From Actinocorallia aurantiaca (GTDB lineage Bacteria > Actinomycetota > Actinomycetes > Streptosporangiales > Streptosporangiaceae), in the NCBI RefSeq assembly GCF_039533685.1, contig NZ_BAAATZ010000029.1:434001-498000 (forward strand): a stretch of DNA of 64,000 nt. Direction: 5' to 3'. Shown one piece after another: positions 59,456 to 64,000 of the stretch. The notes under the pieces were generated by a model. The model was given only the letters and a program-made list of their open reading frames with translations, did no database searches and had not been told where the DNA came from. Position 1 is the first letter of the stretch; each line of letters opens with the position of its first letter. Both the position numbers and the translations under genes were made by a program.

Positions 59456-59658
59456 GGCTGAGCCGCGAACACCAGGACGCCGCGTACCGGGGTGCGTCGA
59501 TGGCGGAAAAGCGGTTCCCTGGGGTCATCGTGTGGTGGGGGGTTCGTACCGGGCTGTGGCTGGCGTTGGTGCCTACCGGTCAGGGTCGGATGCTCGTGGA
59601 AGCGTCAAGCCTGGATGGGCTGGCGGGGCTGCTCCAGCGTTGGGAGGCGTCGCGGTGA
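59449..59658 (+). CDS. Small hypothetical protein of the element
   Basis: A 69-residue protein starting at GTG 59449, overlapping the HATPase stop. It reads SREHQDAAYRGASMAEKRFP, VIVWWGVRTGLWLALVP, then SSLDGLAGLLQRWEASR: a short beta-hairpin-like core and a C-terminal helix. No family recognised. The overlap with both neighbours indicates that it is translated with them. Confidence 0.6.
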   Translation: MLRLSREHQDAAYRGASMAEKRFPGVIVWWGVRTGLWLALVPTGQGRMLVEASSLDGLAGLLQRWEASR

Positions 59659-59741
59659 CGGGCTCGATCAGGAGGGTGATGGTGCGCGGCCGGCGTGCCT
59701 ATGCCCTGTCCGCCTGGGAAGACGTGATGGAGCGGGCATAG
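59655..59741 (+). CDS. 28-residue coupled ORF
   Basis: Starts at GTG 59655 in a GTGA overlap with the previous stop: TGSIRRVMVRGRRAYALSAW then EDVMERA. Very basic N-terminal half. It is too short to assign; the overlap suggests real translation. Confidence 0.45.
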   Translation: MTGSIRRVMVRGRRAYALSAWEDVMERA

Positions 59742-59896
59742 GCGGGCCTGCTGCGTCACCCACGGCAGCACCCTCAGCCACGGATGCAGTCACTTGCGGG
59801 TGCGTCGGGGTTGGGGGTGTTGTGCTGTCTGCGGTACCGGGGGTGTGTGCGCTCGGGCGCTGTCTGGGGATTGGCGAAAAAATTCCGGGCCGGTAG

Positions 59897-59924
59897 TTGA
59901 ATTCTTCGCACCGTGGGGTATATA
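59897..59924 (+). promoter_or_regulatory. Candidate promoter of the rep gene
   Basis: TTGAAT (59897-59902) and TATATA (59919-59924) are 16 bp apart, ~115 nt before the rep ATG. The surrounding 59742-60039 has no supported gene. Confidence 0.5.
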
Positions 59925-60039
59925 GACGTAGTTGCGCTTTTGGCGCGGGTATGTGAGCACGTGGACCACCAGTAGGACCAGAACGCGGACGACCTGCTTT
60001 CTCAGTTCCTGTCGGCTGGCGGTTTCCAGGTGGTGATAC

Positions 60040-61539
60040 ATGGCGCATGCCCCTTCCTCCCCCTCCTTCTCTTCTGTTCTTCCCGGTGCGTTGTCGGGCT
60101 CGTTGACTCGGCGGTTGAGTGAGGGCTACCGGGCGTGGTCTGGCCAGGTGGAGCGTTCGGGTTACTGCGTGCGGCCGGTGCGGTTGCGTGGCTCTGCTCA
60201 GTCGGTGGATGCCTCCACGGGTGAGGTTCTCGGTTCGTTCTCCACGGATGGCAACCCTGATGGGGTGCTGCTGGTGGCGTGTGGGGATCGCCGTAGCGCG
60301 GTGTGTCCTCCGTGTGCTGAGCGGTACCGGGCCGATACCTGGCATGTGGTGGCTTCGGGGTTGCGGGGCAGAGAGTTGGCTGGGGAGGGTCCGCGTGCTG
60401 CCGCCTCAGCTCACCTTCCGGCCTCGGTGGGGGATCATCCGTGTTTGTTCGTGACACTGACGGCTCCCTCGTTCGGGCGGGTGCACACCCTCGGCAGGGA
60501 CGGCACCTGTCGGCCTCGCTCCTCGCGTCCGGTCTGCGAGCACGGGATGGCGGCCTACTGCAACGCCCGCCACTCCTCGGACGACAAGCGGCTCGGCAAT
60601 GCGCTTTGCGTGGAGTGCTACGACTGCACCGGACACGTCCTGTGGCACACGGCCGCGCCTGAGTTGTGGCGGCGGTTCACCATCGAGTTGCTGCGCTCCT
60701 TCTCTCGGCTGTCTCTGGAGCGGACAGGGGTGCATCGGACCGTGCGGGCGCTCCGGGAAGAGCTGCGGGCCTCGTATGTGAAGGTGGCCGAATGGCAGCG
60801 GCGGGGCGCGGTCCACTTTCACGCCGTCGTCCGCCTGGACGGCATCGACCCCGACGACCCTGAGACGGTAACGGCTCCCCCTGCGTGGGTGGATGCGGAC
60901 CTCCTAGCGGCGTGCGTGCGGGATGCCGCCTCGCGGGTACGGGTCGCGCTGCCCGTGCCAGATGGCGTCGAACGTATCGCGCGGTGGGGCGGGCAGATCG
61001 ACGTCAGGCCGATCACGGACCCGCGCCGGACGGCGGCGTATGTGGCCAAGTACGCCACGAAGACGGCCTCCGATGTCCTTCCGGGCCTGCCGGTACGCCG
61101 CTTCGACACCTTCGCCTTGGACCGGATGCGTAAGCGCGGGACCTCGTGGCATCTGCTGATGCTCGCTGGAACTTGCCTACGGCTGGCCGATGCGGAGGGC
61201 TGTGAAGATCTGCGGCTGGCTGAGCGGGTCCACACTTTGGGTTTCCCCGGTCACTTCGCGACCAAGTCACGCCGCTACTCCGTCACCCTGGGCGCGCTGC
61301 GGGCGGTGCGGCGGGCCTGGCGGGCAGCCCAGCGCACCGGGGACGTGTGGGGGCAAGACGGCGCGGTCGTGGTCGGGGACTGGCGGCTGGTTGGTGTCGG
61401 CCACGCCAAACCGGGTGATGCGCTCCTGGCCGAACAGCTCGCCCGTGAGGAGGCGGTCTATCGGGAGGCGGTCAAGTACCACGACGTGGTGCAGGTGCGA
61501 GTGGTCGACGACGGTGAAGCGGCGGGGGTGGCTGCTTGA
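60040..61539 (+). CDS. repSA: RepSA-like rolling-circle replication initiator
   Basis: A 499-residue initiator of the type found in pSAM2-like elements. Seen: a Cys pair region CGDRRSAVCPPCAERYRADT near residue 85, HUH motif I-like LFVTLTAPSFGRVHTLG near residue 140, motif II RRGAVHFHAVVRLDGIDPDD (His-x-His) near residue 255, and motif III YVAKYATKTASDVLPGLP, with Tyr and Lys, near residue 335. It nicks the element's origin and starts rolling-circle replication after excision. ATG 60040 has AGGTGG 6 nt upstream. The tandem repeat just downstream may be part of the origin. Confidence 0.85.
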   Translation: MAHAPSSPSFSSVLPGALSGSLTRRLSEGYRAWSGQVERSGYCVRPVRLRGSAQSVDASTGEVLGSFSTDGNPDGVLLVACGDRRSAVCPPCAERYRADTWHVVASGLRGRELAGEGPRAAASAHLPASVGDHPCLFVTLTAPSFGRVHTLGRDGTCRPRSSRPVCEHGMAAYCNARHSSDDKRLGNALCVECYDCTGHVLWHTAAPELWRRFTIELLRSFSRLSLERTGVHRTVRALREELRASYVKVAEWQRRGAVHFHAVVRLDGIDPDDPETVTAPPAWVDADLLAACVRDAASRVRVALPVPDGVERIARWGGQIDVRPITDPRRTAAYVAKYATKTASDVLPGLPVRRFDTFALDRMRKRGTSWHLLMLAGTCLRLADAEGCEDLRLAERVHTLGFPGHFATKSRRYSVTLGALRAVRRAWRAAQRTGDVWGQDGAVVVGDWRLVGVGHAKPGDALLAEQLAREEAVYREAVKYHDVVQVRVVDDGEAAGVAA

Positions 61540-61618
61540 GTCCTGCCGTGACCGGCGCTGATGGCCCTGGCCGATCGGGTGAGGGTGCGCCTTCGGTCGA
61601 AGGCCGCGAAGCGTCTAT

Positions 61619-61728
61619 TCCTGGCCGGGCCGCCTGCGGCCCCAAAAAAAGCGCCGCGGAGCGACCTTCCAAGTCCTGGCCGGGCCGCCTGCGGCCCCAA
61701 AAAAAGCGCCGCGGAGCGACCTTCCAAG
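61619..61728. repeat. Perfect tandem repeat of 55 bp (two copies)
   Basis: Copy one 61619-61673 and copy two 61674-61728 are identical. Each has a 7-bp hairpin GGGCCGC-CT-GCGGCCC followed by CAAAAAAA and ends CCTTCCAAG. It sits 80 bp after rep, in non-coding sequence. Origin iteron, termination site or recent duplication are all possible. Confidence 0.85.
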
Positions 61729-61802
61729 GGCGGCGGGCGGGAATTTGTGGGATGGCAACCCCTCAAAAACGATCTTGGTCCGTGCTCGCGGGCGGTGATG
61801 CC

Positions 61803-61970
61803 GTGACTGAGGCGGAAAGCCTGTCGGACGGCGGTGCCGTGGTCGAGTCCGAGGATGAGCGGCGGGAGCGGGAGCAAGACGAGCGGCTGCGGGAGGTGAT
61901 CGGCCGGTTGGCTCCGCTGAGTCAGGAGCGGCGGGACCGGTTGGCGCTGCTGTTCCGGGGTGCTGCGTGA
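61803..61970 (+). CDS. Small charged protein downstream of rep
   Basis: A 55-residue, very charged helical protein: TEAESLSDGGAVVESEDERR then EREQDERLREVIGRLAPLSQ, ending ERRDRLALLFRGAA. Short proteins with this ending are frequently encoded next to RepSA genes, but no function is known. GTG 61803 follows GGGCGGTG; ATG 61752 would add 17 residues. Confidence 0.55.
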   Translation: MTEAESLSDGGAVVESEDERREREQDERLREVIGRLAPLSQERRDRLALLFRGAA

Positions 61971-62017
61971 CATGGTCTGGCCCCGCCGGTGGGTGTGTCG
62001 GCGGGGCCGTTTGCGGG

Positions 62018-63451
62018 CTACCGGGGGTCGGTGAAGTCCACGCGGTCAAGGGGATCGGAGATGCGGCGTCCGCGTCCGACGGGCTTGACCGTGATCGTCA
62101 TCAGTTCCCTGAGCACGGTGCGCTTCTCGCCCAGAGACAGCTTGTCCCACAGCGCGCCGGGGTCGGCTGCTCCGACGAACTGAGCAAGCGGGGAAAGCTC
62201 CTGGTGGGCGTCAAGCTGGGATTCCAACGCGCTGATCTTCGTGCGGCGCTTCTCGGTACCCCTGAGGTACTGCGCTCGGGTGATGCGGTCGTTGTCGTAG
62301 TCGTCGTCAAGGTGTTCCAACCGCTGGCGGTGCACGGCCAACTCGGCGTGAAGCTCGGCGACGCTGGGGCCTTCCGGGGGCTGCGGAATCAGGGTGGCCA
62401 AATCCTCGCGGGACAACCGCATGACGGCGGCCTTGTTCACCAGCGGGTCAAGCTCGTCGGCCCTCATCGCCGAGTGGCCACTGCCTGGGCCTATGCAGCG
62501 GTAGTAGAAGACCTTCTTGTCCTGGCGGCTCTTGCCGATGCAGCGCATCCCCTCGCCGCAGTGGCACCGGTAGAGACCGCTGCCCAACCATCGGGGGGCC
62601 GGTCCGGGGGTGGTCTTGCGCTCCGGGTCGGTGAGCTTCGCGACCACCGCGCGCCACACGTCTTCGGGGATGATCGGCTCCCATGGAGCCTTGCCCACGA
62701 TGTGATCATCGGTGTAGCCGCGTCCGTTGCCTCGGTGCTTGTCTCCCCCGATGGGACGGTGCACCATGAATCCCGCGTTGCGGGGCCTGAGCAGGATGTC
62801 CCTGACGGCGGGGGGCTGCCACCGGTTGCCGCTGGCGGTCGGCACGTCGCGTTCTATGAGGTCCCGCGTGATGCTGCGCAGCGGGACACCGGACAACAGC
62901 GCGTAGGACCAGCGGGCGATCTCCTGGGCCTCCTGGGGACGGATGGTGACTCCGTCGGCCTCGAATCCGTACGGGCGGCGGCCTCCCCCGTAGATCCCTT
63001 GGCGGGCCTGGCGGGCTCGGGCCGCGCTGACCCTCTCGGCGCGGTGCTCGGACTCGTACCGGGCGATCGTGCACAACTGGCGGGCGATCATCCGCCCGGA
63101 CGGGGTGCTGAGGTCGATGGGTCCGGCCTTGACGGTCTGGGTCTGCACGTTGTGCGGCTCCACGGCCTGGATGTAGTCCTCAAGCTCGGTGTTGCTGCGG
63201 TGCAAGCGGTCGGTGTGCCAGCACAGGACCGCATCCGCCTTGCCCTCCCTCAACGCGGCGAGCATCTGAAGGTAGGCGGGGCGGGGCCTGCCGGAGTACG
63301 CCGAAAGATCGTTGTCCACGTACACGAACACGACCTCGTAGCCGAACCGCTCGGCCAGCTCCCGGCACTGCAGCTCCTGCTCGGCCACCCCCAGACCAGC
63401 GCCCATCTTGTCCCGAGAGATACGTACGTAGACCACCGCGCGCTTCGTCAT
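62018..63451 (-). CDS. Large serine recombinase (integrase)
   Basis: A 477-residue large serine integrase. Residues ~4-140 are the catalytic domain (VVYVRISRDKMGAGLGVAEQ with nucleophile Ser ~11, YVDNDLSAYSGRPRPAYLQM, CWHTDRLHRSNTELEDYI). Then a Recombinase domain (GRRPYGFEADGVTIRPQEAQ, RPRNAGFMVHRP), a zinc ribbon (YRCHCGEGMRCIG ... FYYRCIG) and a coiled coil (~375-430). ATG 63451 has GGAGG 4 nt upstream. It lies 73 bp from attR and should catalyse integration between attP and the Walker A attB. Excision would need a directionality factor, not identified here. Confidence 0.93.
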   Translation of the reverse strand: MTKRAVVYVRISRDKMGAGLGVAEQELQCRELAERFGYEVVFVYVDNDLSAYSGRPRPAYLQMLAALREGKADAVLCWHTDRLHRSNTELEDYIQAVEPHNVQTQTVKAGPIDLSTPSGRMIARQLCTIARYESEHRAERVSAARARQARQGIYGGGRRPYGFEADGVTIRPQEAQEIARWSYALLSGVPLRSITRDLIERDVPTASGNRWQPPAVRDILLRPRNAGFMVHRPIGGDKHRGNGRGYTDDHIVGKAPWEPIIPEDVWRAVVAKLTDPERKTTPGPAPRWLGSGLYRCHCGEGMRCIGKSRQDKKVFYYRCIGPGSGHSAMRADELDPLVNKAAVMRLSREDLATLIPQPPEGPSVAELHAELAVHRQRLEHLDDDYDNDRITRAQYLRGTEKRRTKISALESQLDAHQELSPLAQFVGAADPGALWDKLSLGEKRTVLRELMTITVKPVGRGRRISDPLDRVDFTDPR

Positions 63452-63483
63452 CGTGCCTCCGTCGTCCCTACCTGCTGATACCT

Positions 63484-63508
63484 CCATTCTTCCCCAAAGA
63501 AGTGTCAA
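63484..63508 (-). promoter_or_regulatory. Candidate integrase promoter beside attR
   Basis: On the minus strand TTGACA (63508-63503) lies 16 bp from attR. The -10 is weak (AGGTAT with 19-bp spacing). Its position means that the promoter would sit beside attP in the circular form. Confidence 0.35.
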
Positions 63509-63678
63509 AATCCCATGTCCGGGTTACCGCAGCCACTGGGCCCCATCACCGCCACCGTCTCCCCCGCGCCGATGTCGAGATCGACCCCGTCGACGGCGCG
63601 CACCGACCCCTCCCCCTCGCCGTGCTCCTTGCGCAGCCCGCGGGCGCGGAGCACGGACGTTCCGACGGCGTCACTCAT
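63505..63678 (-). pseudogene. 5' part of the interrupted ABC ATPase
   Basis: Begins at ATG 63678 (ATGA overlap with the PadR stop). It encodes SDAVGTSVLRARGLRKEHGE, the A-loop region and ETVAVMGPSGCG, the first half of Walker A. After GGT the frame enters the element and stops at 63505 (NPDMGF stop), giving a 57-residue dead fragment. Joined to 57246 it gives GPSGCGKSTLL and a ~249-residue LolD-like ATPase. Confidence 0.9.
63524..63529. other. attR core of the integrated element
   Basis: TTACCG at the right boundary, matching attL. Element-side sequence (ATGTCCGGG) joined to the left element side (GGATATC) makes a near-palindromic attP. Confidence 0.8.
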
Positions 63679-64000
63679 GAGCCATTCCTCCGCTGGGTCC
63701 AGTTCTTCTCACAGGCCTCGAGCCATCGCAGGTCCGCCTGGAGCCGGAGCACGATGCCCTCCAGCAGCAGAGCCGCGTTCGAGCCGTCCGGCTCGGCCAT
63801 GGCGGCGCGCTGGGCGTCCCGCAGCCGGCGCAGCAGCTCGCGGCGCTGGGTGTCGACGATGGCGACCGGGTCGGCCAGCCCGCCCGACGCGGCCGCGATC
63901 AGCTTGAGGTGGAACTCCGCGAGGTCGGGCCTCGGCCAGCTCACCTCGGCGATCCACTCGGCGACTCGCCGCTGGCCGTCGGGGGTGAGCGCGTACACCT
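63675..64000 (-). CDS. PadR-family regulator (N-terminus beyond window)
   Basis: C-terminal ~107 residues of a PadR-like protein: YALTPDGQRRVAEWIAEVSW (the end of the winged helix and its wing), then the C-terminal dimer helices DPVAIVDTQRRELLRRLRDA and LRLQADLRWLEACEKNWTQR. The stop overlaps the ABC ATPase start as ATGA, so it heads the PadR-ATPase-FtsX operon and probably regulates it. The DNA-binding helices lie outside the window. Confidence 0.85.
   Translation of the reverse strand, partial: VYALTPDGQRRVAEWIAEVSWPRPDLAEFHLKLIAAASGGLADPVAIVDTQRRELLRRLRDAQRAAMAEPDGSNAALLLEGIVLRLQADLRWLEACEKNWTQRRNGS

Larger units (their letters stand above)
57247..63529. mobile_element. 6.28-kb integrative element with serine integrase and RepSA-like initiator
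   Basis: Bounded by TTACCG direct repeats and inserted into an ABC ATPase gene. Contents from left to right: a structured RNA region, a small membrane protein, paired terminators, a small HTH protein, tandem operators, a histidine-kinase-like ATPase with three tiny coupled ORFs, a HUH rolling-circle initiator of RepSA type, a 55-bp tandem repeat, a small charged protein and a large serine integrase reading away from attR. Codon use is less GC-biased than in the host. No FtsK/SpoIIIE-type transfer gene, relaxase or NUDIX/korA-like pair is seen, so it is a reduced or defective relative of actinomycete integrative and conjugative elements. Confidence 0.85.

Noticed and set aside
59790..60041. 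83-codon minus-strand open frame before rep
   Set aside because: It overlaps the likely rep promoter and leader, has a poor start context and no motif.
61619..61728. CRISPR-like repeats
   Set aside because: Only two copies, directly abutting with no spacers; a tandem duplication, not an array.

Overview
This window comes from a high-GC actinomycete chromosome. The evidence is strong GC bias at third codon positions, many GTG starts, ATGA and GTGA stop/start overlaps, PASTA-, DUF3152- and DUF5701-type proteins, a mycothiol-era maleylpyruvate isomerase family protein, and a RepSA-type integrated element. A filamentous order such as Streptosporangiales or Streptomycetales is likely, but the genus cannot be fixed from sequence alone. 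Two N runs (5366-5400 and 21857-21886) show that this is a draft scaffold.

Layout, 1-13 kb: the left edge holds an ssu/tau-like sulfonate uptake operon read leftward behind a 12-bp palindrome, then a DoxX-like membrane protein. From 2.8 to 13.0 kb lies a tight nine-gene operon that encodes an ADP-heptose pathway (GmhA, bifunctional HldE, and a GmhB-like phosphatase fused to a GT2 glycosyltransferase). It also holds a nucleotide-sugar epimerase/decarboxylase, a carbamoyltransferase, two GT4 and two GT9 (heptosyltransferase-like) enzymes. Together they look like a pathway for a carbamoylated heptose-containing glycan or glycoconjugate in an organism without LPS.

13-31 kb: a TetR/Old-Yellow-Enzyme divergent pair; a hibernation factor plus phosphoribosyltransferase-hydrolase pair behind a DosR-like box; a TetR/maleylpyruvate-isomerase-family pair with tandem operators; a siderophore ABC uptake operon behind an iron box; a secreted protein with a long leader; an oligopeptide ABC operon; two decayed genes (alpha/beta hydrolase, DUF72); a P-loop kinase; and a secreted propeller-like protein.

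31-54 kb: single genes and small divergent regulator/target pairs, most with a visible inverted-repeat operator. These are a TetR/DrrAB-like exporter, DUF5701, DUF3152, an AlkZ-like protein, an aldo-keto reductase, a MerR-sliding-clamp fusion, TetR/SDR, a DMT transporter fragment, AzlCD/XRE-cupin, thioesterase/MarR, a PASTA protein, a tyrosine recombinase, a GDT1 transporter, DUF523-DUF1722/photolyase, DsbA-TPR/TetR with three phased operators, MFS/MarR and a membrane dipeptidase.

54.8-64 kb: a PadR - ABC ATPase - FtsX permease operon has been split. A 6.28-kb element (57247-63529) is inserted inside the Walker A codons of the ATPase. Joining the two flanks across the shared TTACCG restores an uninterrupted Walker A. 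The element carries a large serine integrase, a RepSA-like HUH replication initiator, a histidine-kinase-like ATPase, a small HTH protein, several tiny coupled ORFs, a 55-bp tandem repeat and, at its left end, a ~165-nt region predicted to fold into a long structured RNA closed by a 20-bp helix. No FtsK/Tra transfer gene is visible, so it looks like a minimal or defective relative of actinomycete integrative elements.
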